From the NCBI RefSeq assembly GCF_002482975.1, contig NZ_DLHA01000028.1:62001-126000 (forward strand): 64,000 nucleotides of DNA, given 5' to 3'. The notes under the pieces were generated by a model. It was not told the origin of the DNA, did no database searches, and saw nothing but the letters and a program-made list of their open reading frames with translations. The first letter of the stretch is position 1. Each line of letters begins with the position of its first letter. Shown here piece by piece: positions 34,145-43,536 of this stretch. The position numbers were made by a program, and so were the translations under genes. The stretch comes from Flavobacterium sp. UBA7680. GTDB lineage: Bacteria; Bacteroidota; Bacteroidia; Flavobacteriales; Flavobacteriaceae.

Positions 34145-34861
34145 TTACATCAAATTTTCTAAGCTATTGACTGCCAAACATCTTTCAACAGTAAAACCTT
34201 CTGCAAAATCTTTTCCAACTAGTCTTCCTAAGTCTTGCGCACGATAATTCAAGCTCTCAAAGAAGTTTTTACTTGTAATTGGCGTAGCAGGTTCTTTTGA
34301 ATTCGGATCGTAAAATTGTGTTTTATAAGCAGAAATCGCCTCAACCTTTTTGGCTTCAAAGCCAGTAATATCTACAACAAAATCAGGAGTAATATTTTTC
34401 CATTGAATATAATGGTACACTACTTTTGGTCTCCAGGCATCTTGTTTCTCTCCATCTATCGAAGTTTCAATTTTTAACAATCCAGATAAAAAGCAGGCAT
34501 CAGAAACTAGTTTGCTTCCTTTTCCGTGATCAATATGGCGATCGTCAACTGCGTTGCACAATACTATTTCAGGTTTGTATTTTCGGATCATTTTAATAAC
34601 TTCTAATTGATGTTTTTCATCATTCATAAAAAATCCATCGCGTAAGCCTAAATTCTCACGAACCAAAACGCCTAAAATCTTTGCTGCGGCTTTTGCCTCT
34701 TCATCTCTGGTTTCAGCAGTTCCGCGTGTTCCTAATTCGCCGCGCGTTAAATCTACAATACCCACTTTTTTCCCTAAGGAAACTTCTTTTAAAATTGTTC
34801 CGGCACAACCTAATTCTACATCATCCGGATGTGCGCCAAAGGCTAATATGTCTAATTTCAT
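34145..34861 (-). CDS. bshB1: Bacillithiol biosynthesis deacetylase
   Basis: A 238-residue zinc-dependent LmbE/PIG-L-family hydrolase. It removes acetyl from N-acetylglucosaminyl-malate in bacillithiol synthesis. The zinc and active-site motif GAHPDDVELGCAGT (about residues 9-22) and the distal ligand motif DDRHIDHGKG (about residue 110) are intact. DFVVDITGFEAKKVEAISAY KTQF is characteristic of BshB1. It is downstream of isochorismate synthase on the same strand, with a 93-base gap filled by a TGAAAC-type repeat. Confidence 0.9.
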   Translation of the reverse strand: MKLDILAFGAHPDDVELGCAGTILKEVSLGKKVGIVDLTRGELGTRGTAETRDEEAKAAAKILGVLVRENLGLRDGFFMNDEKHQLEVIKMIRKYKPEIVLCNAVDDRHIDHGKGSKLVSDACFLSGLLKIETSIDGEKQDAWRPKVVYHYIQWKNITPDFVVDITGFEAKKVEAISAYKTQFYDPNSKEPATPITSKNFFESLNYRAQDLGRLVGKDFAEGFTVERCLAVNSLENLM

Positions 34862-34954
34862 TTTTGTTTTTTTGTTTGTTTTGTTTCAGGTTTCACGTTT
34901 CAGGTTGCACACAGAACGTGAAACTTGAAACATGAAACCTGAAACTTTTTTAAG

Positions 34955-36019
34955 CTATTTTTTCAAAACTCTTTTCATCGTCATTGATTTATTGACGCTT
35001 TCCTCCCATTCTTTTTCGGGAATACTTTCTTTTGTAATGCCGCATCCCATATATAAAATCGCTGTTTTATCCTGAATCTGCATGCTGCGCAAATTTACGA
35101 ATAAATCAGAACTTGTTTTAATGCCCGCAAAACTGCTGTTTAATTCACCCAGAAAACCAGTATAAAAAGTTCTGTCGTAGTTTTCATTTTCTATAATAAA
35201 CGCTTTTGCTTTTTTCTTTGGCAGACCGCAGACTGCCGGCGTTGGATGAAGCGTATCAATAACTTCTTCTAGCGTTGAATTCTCGTTTAAAACTCCCGAA
35301 ATGTCTGTTTTAATATGCCAGATTGATCCGGCTTTTAAACTATACGGCTCTGTGACTATAACTGAACTAGCAACTTCTAGCAAACGTTTTACAATAAAAT
35401 CAGTAACATATTGCTGTTCGTCTTTTTCTTTTTGTTCCCAGCGAATTTCGGTTTCTAAATTTGCTTTTTGCGTTCCCGCCAAAGCTGTTGTTTCAAAAAT
35501 ATTTCCGTTGGCTTTTAGCAATTGTTCGGGCGTTGCTCCCATCCAAAGTCCAATTTTAGGATGAAAAAAACAATAACAAAAAGTCGCAGGATACAATTGA
35601 ACCAAATGTTGGAAAGTCTGAACAAAATCAAATTCAGATAAATTTACTTTTTCGCTCCTTGATAAAACTACTTTTTTAAATTCTTCATTTTTAATTGCTT
35701 CAATTCCTTTTGAAACTAAATCTTCATATTGAATTTTTGCTTCCGCATCAAATTTTTGATCATCTATTTCTACAGTTTCAAATACAGTAATTTCCTTGTC
35801 AGCACTAATAATTTCCGATTCATTTTCGGGAATTAAAACGAGTTGTTTTTCATCAAAAGAAGCAAAAACAAATCCTTTTTCGCTGTAATCTGTAATTTTA
35901 TATAAACTGTCATTTTGTTGCAAAAGCCCAAAAACACTTGAAGTATTAGGTTTAGAATAAATTACAAAAGGTAAATTTTGATTGTAATGTTGTTTTGTTT
36001 TTGAGAAAAAATTATTCAT
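34955..36019 (-). CDS. Isochorismate synthase (chorismate-binding enzyme)
   Basis: A 354-residue MST-family enzyme converting chorismate to isochorismate, most likely for menaquinone. Key regions are EEFKKVVLSRSEKVNLSEFD (about residue 117), FHPKIGLWMGATPEQLLKAN, ETTALAGTQKA, and the metal-binding SIWHIKTDISGVLNENSTLE and HPTPAVCGLPKKKA. The start overlaps the end of the M48 gene by eight bases. The upstream hotdog thioesterase supports a menaquinone role (MenF type) over a siderophore role, since no NRPS gene is nearby. Confidence 0.9.
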   Translation of the reverse strand: MNNFFSKTKQHYNQNLPFVIYSKPNTSSVFGLLQQNDSLYKITDYSEKGFVFASFDEKQLVLIPENESEIISADKEITVFETVEIDDQKFDAEAKIQYEDLVSKGIEAIKNEEFKKVVLSRSEKVNLSEFDFVQTFQHLVQLYPATFCYCFFHPKIGLWMGATPEQLLKANGNIFETTALAGTQKANLETEIRWEQKEKDEQQYVTDFIVKRLLEVASSVIVTEPYSLKAGSIWHIKTDISGVLNENSTLEEVIDTLHPTPAVCGLPKKKAKAFIIENENYDRTFYTGFLGELNSSFAGIKTSSDLFVNLRSMQIQDKTAILYMGCGITKESIPEKEWEESVNKSMTMKRVLKK

Positions 36020-38069
36020 GATTTAATAGTTGAACTTGATAATCTAAAAGTTCTTTTTTTGTTTGAAAGAATGTTTTTGATATAACAATCTGATAATTAT
36101 GAATCGATTCAGATAATATCTGCAATAGTTCTTCCATGTATTGATTTCCATTAAAATATACCCAATCTTCAGACAAATACTTATTAAAAGCAACTCTCAT
36201 TTCAATTGTTATGGTTTTTCTATACGTATTATCTTCTAAGATCTTTTCAATTTGATTTTTAAATTTGTCTTCTTCATTTTTCAACAAAGTCATATTCTGC
36301 TTAATTACATCAACCGTACATGTTCTATAAATAAATTCAGAAGCATTCATCATTTTAATATAAAAATCGATCTTTTCATCATAGCTTTTATCTAGTTCAA
36401 AAAGGTCTTTGTAAAGTTTTTTGAATTCTTCCCGTTTATTTTGATTGTTTGCTAACGCTAAAAAGTGAAGATAGATTTGTTTATCATTTTGAATAATTTC
36501 ATCTTTAGCTTTCTTTAAATCAACTTCCAGTTCATTTACTAACTCCTGTGCATTTTTAGCAGCAATTTTATGTCCGTCATACGAAAACGATTTTATTTTA
36601 AAATTGCCCTCTGCGATTTGCTTTAATGTATGAATATCATTTTGAAGCGAAATTGTACTGTAAACTAAATCTACTTCCGAATTGCTGAATAAATCTTTAA
36701 GTTCTTTTTTTGAAGATTCTTCTGCTGTATCTAAATCAAAAACTTCCGGATTTTTGCTGTCATAATACTTATTATAAATTTCATTAAATGAATTAGCAAA
36801 AAAATCATTCTTGAATTCATTAAAAAATTCTTCATTTTGATGAAAAACAACCACACTCGAATACGTAACCGAAGAAAACAGCTTATTTGTAAACTTACTT
36901 TGTAATTCAATTCCGTTTTGAAACAACCCAATCGCTAATGCCTTACTCTCATTTACAACATCCAGATTCAATTTTTCTAATTCCTTAATTCTGTCTTCAG
37001 TACTTGGATGCGTTCCCCATTTATTTTCGATAACCAGTTTAGATTTATTAAATCTGTTTAAAAAATCAGGAGTTAATTGCGGTAAATCATTTTCAACTTC
37101 TAAATTACTATTTGCTGCAATAAAATTCATTACAAACGACTGCTGTGAATATACATTTTCTGTAGCGATAGAATCTGGAATTTTCTTTCCATAATAATCT
37201 AATACGGTATTAAAAGAATGGTCTGCCAAATCTAATCTTAATAAAGAAGTAATCAATGGCTTAGATCCCGTTACACTGGCCGCAACAGCATCAGCATGAA
37301 ATTCCATTTGTCTTGATAATGCATGATAGCTAATATTAACCACATTATAAACCTGTCTCAAAACCCATTGAATTCCGGTAACAATTTTAACGGCAAGTGC
37401 TGTAAAAAAAGCAAAATAACCATTAACGCTGCCCCAGCTTTGAGCAATAGAATTATAGGAATCATTATCATAAAGCATGTTATAGATAATTTGATTCACA
37501 TTATAAACATAACTGCCTACTTTCATACTTTTTTGAGAGAAATGCCCAAATTCGTGCGCTAAAATTGCTTTAAGCTCTATCTCTGAAACAGAATTTACAA
37601 GTCCAACACCTATTTGCAGATTCTTTTTAATTGGCAGAAACATACTCCAAAAAGTAGAATCATAAAATACACAAGCATTTACATCAGAAGACAAATAAAC
37701 TTTTTTAGGAAAATCGGTTTGGACTTTATTGACAATTTCATCAATAAAAGCAAATAACCTTGGTTCTTCTTCGCGGGTTATTTCAATTAAATGAGAACGG
37801 TCGACCTTATGTTTTACAAATATGAATTTAAAAAGAAAAATCAATACCAGTATTCCCATACACAATAATCCTGCTCCAATCATAATGGTTACAAACATGG
37901 GTTTAGCAGCTATAATTGCTATTCCGCCAACAGCAGCCAAAACTGTAATACCAATTCCGCAAAGAATTAAAAAGATATAAACTAGTAAAAAGAACAAAAC
38001 AGAAAGAATCGCTTTTGTGGTCATCTTTTTGAAAGTAGAAGAAACCTGGGCCTGGTAATTTTGGGTCAT
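36012..38069 (-). CDS. M48-family metallopeptidase with long C-terminal extension
   Basis: A 685-residue membrane zinc peptidase. Two N-terminal helices (about residues 17-75) are followed by a domain with the HExxH motif KAILAHEFGHFSQKSM (about residue 170) and the third ligand region in LSRQMEFHADAVAASVTGSK (about residue 254). The C-terminal 350 residues (from about 330) are helical and charged, with no assigned family. This is about twice the size of HtpX, resembling the long M48 proteins of Bacteroidetes. It overlaps the isochorismate synthase gene. Confidence 0.85.
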   Translation of the reverse strand: MTQNYQAQVSSTFKKMTTKAILSVLFFLLVYIFLILCGIGITVLAAVGGIAIIAAKPMFVTIMIGAGLLCMGILVLIFLFKFIFVKHKVDRSHLIEITREEEPRLFAFIDEIVNKVQTDFPKKVYLSSDVNACVFYDSTFWSMFLPIKKNLQIGVGLVNSVSEIELKAILAHEFGHFSQKSMKVGSYVYNVNQIIYNMLYDNDSYNSIAQSWGSVNGYFAFFTALAVKIVTGIQWVLRQVYNVVNISYHALSRQMEFHADAVAASVTGSKPLITSLLRLDLADHSFNTVLDYYGKKIPDSIATENVYSQQSFVMNFIAANSNLEVENDLPQLTPDFLNRFNKSKLVIENKWGTHPSTEDRIKELEKLNLDVVNESKALAIGLFQNGIELQSKFTNKLFSSVTYSSVVVFHQNEEFFNEFKNDFFANSFNEIYNKYYDSKNPEVFDLDTAEESSKKELKDLFSNSEVDLVYSTISLQNDIHTLKQIAEGNFKIKSFSYDGHKIAAKNAQELVNELEVDLKKAKDEIIQNDKQIYLHFLALANNQNKREEFKKLYKDLFELDKSYDEKIDFYIKMMNASEFIYRTCTVDVIKQNMTLLKNEEDKFKNQIEKILEDNTYRKTITIEMRVAFNKYLSEDWVYFNGNQYMEELLQILSESIHNYQIVISKTFFQTKKELLDYQVQLLNHE

Positions 38070-38102
38070 TAAACTTTAAAGGTTAGATTATTAAGATATT
38101 TT

Positions 38103-38531
38103 TTAAATTTTCTTTTTGTCTAAAACAATATTTGTAAGCTTACAAAGCGAAATTAAATTCCCTGCTTCATCCGTAATTTTAATTTCCCAAAGATGAAGGC
38201 TTCTTCCTTTATGAATAATTCTGGCTGTACCAAAAACTACGCCTTCGCGAATGCTTTTTAAATGATTTGCAGAGATTTCGATTCCGCGGACTTCTTGTTC
38301 TTTTGGATTAATAAAAAAGTGCGAAGCAGCACTTCCAACACTTTCTGCCAAAGCTACAGAAGCTCCGCCATGAAGTAGTCCCATTGGTTGGTGAACACTT
38401 GGATTTACAGGCATTTTTGCAGTTAAAAAATCTTCTCCAGCGTCGATATATTCTATTTTTAGCGTTTCCATCAAAGTGTTTTTAGAAAACTCATTGCAGT
38501 ACGCTATAATTTGTTCTTTTGTATAATTCAT
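38103..38531 (-). CDS. Hotdog-fold thioesterase (PaaI/DHNA-CoA hydrolase type)
   Basis: A 142-residue acyl-CoA thioesterase. The active-site helix region MGLLHGGASVALAESVGSAA (about residues 50-69) has the HGG and Glu nucleophile or base of the PaaI/MenI/YdiI group. VRGIEISANHLKSIREGVVF is the following strand pair. Its position upstream of isochorismate synthase, with only the M48 gene between, suggests 1,4-dihydroxy-2-naphthoyl-CoA hydrolase (MenI) activity in menaquinone synthesis. The specificity is inferred. Confidence 0.82.
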   Translation of the reverse strand: MNYTKEQIIAYCNEFSKNTLMETLKIEYIDAGEDFLTAKMPVNPSVHQPMGLLHGGASVALAESVGSAASHFFINPKEQEVRGIEISANHLKSIREGVVFGTARIIHKGRSLHLWEIKITDEAGNLISLCKLTNIVLDKKKI

Positions 38532-38685
38532 TAAAATAGACTTTAAAATCGTAAAATTAAAGAAAAGATGAGATACAAATTCGAAAATCCCATTCTAAAA
38601 TTAAAATTCAACTTCAAACATGTAAGTTTTTTGCTATTTTTACAAAAACATTAATACTGATCTGTTGCTGAGAAGTTTTTTTCTT

Positions 38686-38770
38686 ATGCCACAGATTTCA
38701 CAGATTTTCACAGATTATTTTTTTTTATGCATTGCGCAGAAAATCATTTTAATCCTTTTAATCTGTGGCA
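38686..38770. repeat. Inverted repeat (GCCACAGATT family)
   Basis: ATGCCACAGATTTCACAGAT on the left and CCTTTTAATCTGTGGCA on the right, with an inner ATGCATTGCGCAGAAAATCA. It lies between divergent genes at 38531 and 38791. Shares its words with the repeats at 2733, 23893 and 47239. Confidence 0.7.
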
Positions 38771-38790
38771 AAAAAAATAAACATATTCAA

Positions 38791-40299
38791 ATGCGTCAAT
38801 ACTTTGTACTCTTTATTTTCGGAATAATTCTAGCTTTTAGTTCTTGCCGAACTGATTTTGATACCGTTGCCAGTACCGGAGATTTAAAGTTTTCAAAAGA
38901 CACCGTTTATTTAGATACTGTTTTTAAAAACATTGGTTCAAGCACGTATCAGCTTAAGGTTTATAATCGAAGTAAAAATGATATTTCGATTCCAGTTGTA
39001 CAGCTTAAAAAAGGTTTAAATTCAAAATACCGAATGACGGTTGACGGAATGAGTGGCAACAACGGAAAGATTTTTAAAGATGTTACGCTTTTAGCAAAAG
39101 ACAGTTTGTATATTTTTATAGAAACAACTGCAGATATTACAGATGCTAATCCTACTGATTTTTTATATACCGATGAAATTCAGTTTGACAGCGGTGCAAA
39201 TCTTCAGGAAGTAGCTTTGGTAACTTTAATTCAGGATGCGGTATTTTTATTTCCAAAACAAAATGCCGACGGAACGAAAGAAAAAATCCAAATTGAAGGC
39301 AAAGATGTCGACGGATTTTATTTGGATGAAAATGATCCTGAAAACGGAAATGAATTGATTTTCACTAAACAAAAACCTTACGTTATTTATGGTTATGCAG
39401 GAGTTCCTGAAAATAAAACAGTAACTTTTCAAGCCGGAGCCAGAGTTCATTTTCACGCTAATTCTGGTTTATATGTTAGCGATAAAGCTACTCTTCAAAT
39501 TAATGGAACTGCATCAACAACCGAGAAACTTGAAAACGAAGTTATTTTTGAAGGCGATCGTTTAGAATCTCTTTATTCTGATATTCCGGGACAATGGAAA
39601 TCTGTTCTTTTTGCAAACGGAAGCACAAATCATTCGATCAATCATTTGACTTTAAAAAATGCAGTTGTTGGTTTAGATTTTAAAAATCCGTTAAATACAA
39701 TTGAAATCAAAAACACACAGATTTACAATTGTGTCGAATACGGAATTTTAGCCCAAAATGCTCACATTAACGGTGAAAATATCGTAATCAATTATGCCGG
39801 AATTGCAGGTTTATCTTGTGTTTACGGCGGAAATTACAGCTTTACACATTGTACTTTTAACAACAACTGGCAAAGCAGTTCGCATTTTGCCGTTACCTTA
39901 AGTAATAGTTTAGCCGGAGCAACGCCGGAAACAAATCCGTTGACACAAGCCACTTTCAATAATTGTATCATTTATGGTTCCAGTACAAATGAGTTCAATT
40001 TACAGAAAAATACAAGCGCTGCTTTTGTTTATCAGTTAAATAACTGTCTATTGAAATTTGGAAGCACAACAAATCCTGATTATCAATTTAAAACAGATAC
40101 CGAACATTACACCAATATTATTGTAAACGAAAATCCGAAGTTTTATAATGTTTCTAAAAATCAGCTGAATATTGATAAAACTTCTGCCGCTTTCGCGAAA
40201 GGGAATCCGGCGTATATAATTCCGTTAGACATTTTAGGAACTACAAGAACTTCTCCTCCAGATTTGGGTGCTTATCAAAGTAAAGATTTTCCTAAATAG
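38791..40299 (+). CDS. Lipoprotein with right-handed parallel beta-helix
   Basis: A 502-residue outer-surface or periplasmic lipoprotein. The signal peptide MRQYFVLFIFGIILAFSSC with lipobox FSSC fixes the start at 38791; the longer frame from 38665 translates a repeat. A beta-sandwich-like N-terminal part (LKFSKDTVYLDTVFKNIGSS) precedes a parallel beta-helix with turns such as NHLTLKNAVVGLDFKNP, IEIKNTQIYNCVEYGILAQN and GNYSFTHCTFNNNW. It ends in TSPPDLGAYQSKDFPK, the usual 'DxGAYE' finish of such proteins. The function is unknown; carbohydrate binding is possible. Confidence 0.8.
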   Translation: MRQYFVLFIFGIILAFSSCRTDFDTVASTGDLKFSKDTVYLDTVFKNIGSSTYQLKVYNRSKNDISIPVVQLKKGLNSKYRMTVDGMSGNNGKIFKDVTLLAKDSLYIFIETTADITDANPTDFLYTDEIQFDSGANLQEVALVTLIQDAVFLFPKQNADGTKEKIQIEGKDVDGFYLDENDPENGNELIFTKQKPYVIYGYAGVPENKTVTFQAGARVHFHANSGLYVSDKATLQINGTASTTEKLENEVIFEGDRLESLYSDIPGQWKSVLFANGSTNHSINHLTLKNAVVGLDFKNPLNTIEIKNTQIYNCVEYGILAQNAHINGENIVINYAGIAGLSCVYGGNYSFTHCTFNNNWQSSSHFAVTLSNSLAGATPETNPLTQATFNNCIIYGSSTNEFNLQKNTSAAFVYQLNNCLLKFGSTTNPDYQFKTDTEHYTNIIVNENPKFYNVSKNQLNIDKTSAAFAKGNPAYIIPLDILGTTRTSPPDLGAYQSKDFPK

Positions 40300-40430
40300 A
40301 CGTTTTGCCACGAAGGCACTAAGACGCGAAGGTTTTTTTACCATATAAGTGATATAAGAAATTTAAGTTCTGTGTGAATTTTGTTCGCAAAACTGCGAAA
40401 TCTCAAAGTTTAAAAATGTAATGCCATTCA

Positions 40431-41015
40431 ATGAAAAGAAGTCCTTTAGCCATTATTTTTCTTTTAAGCTGTATTTGTACGTTTGCACAGAATACACAAA
40501 CAATTAAGTGTGATTCTATTTATAAAAACAAAGGAATTACAATAAAACTAAAGAATTTTGGCCCTGAAACAGATGGTTACGATGGTGAAAAAAATTCAAT
40601 ATTAACGATTAGTCAAAAAGTAAATAATAAATCTTCAATTCTAGTAAAAGACTCTATTTTTAGCCTTGTTCAAAAAATTGAATTCAAAGATTTTAACAAT
40701 GATGGAATAAAAGATGTTTTGGTTCAAAACATTTCTGATGTCCGAAGTAATTGGACTTACAATCTATATCTCTACAATTCAAAAACAAATAATTTCAAGC
40801 GAGTAATTGGTTTTGACGAAATTAGAAACCCAAGATACAATGCTAAATATAACATTATTGAAAGCTACATTGTTTCTGGTAACGATTGGATATTTTTTTA
40901 CGGAATTAAAAAAAATAAAGTCTTTGATTACGGAATTAAAGTAAAAGACGACCATGGCAAAAACTTTGATAAAGACTATAAAAAAGCAATTAAAAAAATT
41001 ACTTCAAAAAAATAA
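40431..41015 (+). CDS. Exported hypothetical protein with an FG-GAP-like calcium loop
   Basis: A 194-residue protein with signal peptide MKRSPLAIIFLLSCICTFAQ. The centre holds KIEFKDFNNDGIKDVLVQNI, a DxNxDGxxD calcium-binding loop as in FG-GAP/VCBS repeats and XAC2610-like proteins. The rest is beta-rich and Lys-rich with no second copy of the loop. It is not recognised beyond that. No operon partner is apparent. Confidence 0.6.
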   Translation: MKRSPLAIIFLLSCICTFAQNTQTIKCDSIYKNKGITIKLKNFGPETDGYDGEKNSILTISQKVNNKSSILVKDSIFSLVQKIEFKDFNNDGIKDVLVQNISDVRSNWTYNLYLYNSKTNNFKRVIGFDEIRNPRYNAKYNIIESYIVSGNDWIFFYGIKKNKVFDYGIKVKDDHGKNFDKDYKKAIKKITSKK

Positions 41016-41197
41016 AACTTCATGCCTTAGCTCCTTCATGGCAATAAAAACAGCACGTAAGAAAATATACCTCAAAATTAAACATCGCTTAACGTTTCGT
41101 ATTCATAAAAGTAATAGATTTGCTACAATACTTATTTAAAATTCTAAAATTCAGAACTTTAAAAAGTATTACAACCAAACTTAAAACCCCTATTTTT

Positions 41198-43042
41198 ATG
41201 AGAAAAAATTACTTTTTACTGTTATTGCTGTCTGTTACAATTGGCTTTGCCCAAATTCCTTCTGGTTATTACAACACCGCAACCGGAACGGGTTATACTT
41301 TAAAAACTCAATTGTACAACATTATTAAAGGTCATACTGATAATGGATATGCTGGTTTATATACCACGTACCAAACATCAGACGTTGATAATTTTTACGA
41401 AAATGACGGAACAGTATTAGACATGTATTCTGAAAATCCATCAGGAACAGATCCATACAATTACAGCACAGGAAGTACGCAGCGTTGTGGGAATTATTCT
41501 GCTGAAGGAGATTGCTACAACAGAGAACATATTATTCCACAATCGGTTTTTAATGAGCAGTCACCAATGGTTGCCGATGCACATTTTATAACTCCAACAG
41601 ATGGAAAAGTAAACGGTATGCGTTCCAACTACCCGCACGGAACTGTAAGTTCTGCAACTTATACTTCTCAAAATGGAGGTAAATTAGGATCAAGTTCTGT
41701 TTCTGGATATTCAGGAACTGTTTTTGAACCTATCAATGCTTTTAAAGGAGATATTGCCAGAATGTATTTTTATTTTGCAACTCGCTACGAAAATACCGTT
41801 GCCGGATATTCTTATGCAATGTTTGACGGTTCAAGCAATAAAGTTTTTACAACCGCTTTCTTAAATCTGCTTTTGGCTTGGAATGCACAAGATCCTGTAA
41901 GCGCGAGAGAAATTGCAAGAAATAATGCAATTTATGCACGTCAAAATAATAGAAACCCATATATCGATCATCCGGAATATGTGAATCAAATTTGGGGCGG
42001 GACTCCTTCTGGAGATACTCAGGCGCCAACTACTCCAACAAGTTTGGCTTCGACTTCAAAAACAGCAACTTCAATTTCACTTTCGTGGACAGCTTCTACA
42101 GATAATGTTGCCGTAACTGGTTATGATGTTTATGCGAACAGCGCTTACAAAACCACTGTTTCGGGTACAACCGCAACTATTACAGGTTTAACCGCTTCTA
42201 CAGCTTATTCTATTTATGTAAAAGCAAAAGATGCAGCCGGAAACGCTTCTGCGTCAAGCAATACCATTTCGATTACTACCAACAGCAGCGGAACAGGAAC
42301 TGCAACCGATTTGCTTTTCTCTGAATACATTGAAGGTTCTGGAAATAACAAAGCTTTAGAAATTGCAAACAACACAGGAAGTTCTGTTAGTTTGTCTGCT
42401 TACACTATAAAAAAACAAACCAATGGTGCTGGTTCATGGAGTACAGGTTTAGCTTTAAGCGGAACTTTAACAACTGGAAGCAAATTTGTAATTGTAAACA
42501 GTTCTATCTCTTCAACTTGTTTTTCTCCAAGTTCAGCCAACATTTCAACAACGGCAACTGAATTGACTTTTAACGGAAATGACGCTGTAGGTTTATTTAA
42601 AAATGGAGTTTTAATTGATATCATTGGAACTTTTAATGGCGGAACTGCTAATTTTGCTGTAGATGTTACTTTAAGAAGAAAATCAACGGTAACTTCTCCA
42701 AGCTCGACATTCAATTTAAGTTCGCAATGGGATTCATATACACAAGATACTTGTAACAATTTGGCAAGCAAAATAGCGAAACCAATTGAGGAAGAAGTGG
42801 TTGAACTTTCAGATGAAATTGTTGTTTTCCCAAATCCTTCTGACGAAATTTTTAATATTGTTTTAGACAATTCAGATTCTCCTTATTCGATAGAAATCCT
42901 TTCGTTTTCAGGGCAAAAAGTTTTTGAAAAACAAAACGCAACAGATTCTGTAATCTCAGTAAGTCACCTTTCAAGCGGCATTTATATTGCTAAAATTACA
43001 AGAGATTCAAAAACTATAATTAAAAAGATAGTAATCAACTAA
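41198..43042 (+). CDS. Secreted endonuclease I with FN3, lamin-tail and T9SS sorting domains
   Basis: A 614-residue exported nuclease. The start at 41198 gives the signal peptide MRKNYFLLLLLSVTIGFAQ. The His-Me finger endonuclease I domain (about residues 20-265) contains CYNREHIIPQSVF and NGMRSNYPHG. A fibronectin type III domain (about 275-360; PTTPTSLASTSKTATSISLS) is followed by a lamin-tail domain (about 370-520; LLFSEYIEGSGNNKALEIAN). The C-terminal T9SS type A sorting domain begins VFPNPSDEIFNIVLD and ends IKKIVIN. It probably degrades environmental DNA for phosphate or biofilm turnover. Confidence 0.92.
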   Translation: MRKNYFLLLLLSVTIGFAQIPSGYYNTATGTGYTLKTQLYNIIKGHTDNGYAGLYTTYQTSDVDNFYENDGTVLDMYSENPSGTDPYNYSTGSTQRCGNYSAEGDCYNREHIIPQSVFNEQSPMVADAHFITPTDGKVNGMRSNYPHGTVSSATYTSQNGGKLGSSSVSGYSGTVFEPINAFKGDIARMYFYFATRYENTVAGYSYAMFDGSSNKVFTTAFLNLLLAWNAQDPVSAREIARNNAIYARQNNRNPYIDHPEYVNQIWGGTPSGDTQAPTTPTSLASTSKTATSISLSWTASTDNVAVTGYDVYANSAYKTTVSGTTATITGLTASTAYSIYVKAKDAAGNASASSNTISITTNSSGTGTATDLLFSEYIEGSGNNKALEIANNTGSSVSLSAYTIKKQTNGAGSWSTGLALSGTLTTGSKFVIVNSSISSTCFSPSSANISTTATELTFNGNDAVGLFKNGVLIDIIGTFNGGTANFAVDVTLRRKSTVTSPSSTFNLSSQWDSYTQDTCNNLASKIAKPIEEEVVELSDEIVVFPNPSDEIFNIVLDNSDSPYSIEILSFSGQKVFEKQNATDSVISVSHLSSGIYIAKITRDSKTIIKKIVIN

Positions 43043-43094
43043 ATATTTTTGTTCACTCAGATTTGGCGGATAAAGCAGATTAAAAATTTAATAA

Positions 43095-43381
43095 ATATTG
43101 ACACAGATTTATTGATAACTCTACCCAAAAAAATCTGCTCAATCTGCTGAATCTGCGTGAAACAAAAAAACTTTGCATATGAGAAGACGCACTGCTGTGC
43201 GCCTCTACAAATAATTGGACCTGCGGGAGATTAAATACACTCATTTTTGAGAGAAAACATTACACACAAGAAGACGCACTGCTGTGCGCCTCTACAAAAC
43301 ATTGACACCGATTTATTAATAACTCTACCAAAAAAAAATCTGCACAATCTGCTGAATCTGCGTGAAACAAAAAAACTTTGC
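43095..43381. repeat. Duplicated repeat block A-B...B-A
   Basis: Block A (43095-43175 and 43299-43381, both including AATCTGCTGAATCTGCGTGA) and block B (43182-43211 and 43269-43298, AGAAGACGCACTGCTGTGCG onward) occur twice in the same orientation. Block B contains a GCGCAC-type hairpin. No gene lies in the 494-base gap between the nuclease and purL apart from this repeat and the promoter at 43477. Confidence 0.75.
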
Positions 43382-43476
43382 GTCTTAGCGTCTTTGCGAG
43401 ATTAAATACAAAATCCTTAAAATTCAATCCCTTTTCAAAGCAACTTCATTTTTTTTAAAAGAGTTTGTTATCAAAT

Positions 43477-43507
43477 TTGTGCTTACTATTTATTTACACT
43501 AAATTTG
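43477..43507 (+). promoter_or_regulatory. Bacteroidetes-type promoter of purL
   Basis: A TTTG at 43476-43479 and a -7 TAAATTTG at 43500-43507 are about 20 bases apart. They match the -33 TTTG / -7 TAnnTTTG consensus of the primary sigma factor of this phylum. The ATG at 43537 lies 29 bases downstream. Confidence 0.65.
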
Positions 43508-43536
43508 CAGCTCAATACAACAAACTACACATCACA

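Noticed and set aside
38665..38790. 42-residue N-terminal extension of the beta-helix lipoprotein
   Set aside because: It translates an inverted repeat, and the lipoprotein signal peptide starts at 38791.
42400..42870. A 156-codon minus-strand frame
   Set aside because: Antisense to the lamin-tail and sorting domains of the secreted endonuclease.
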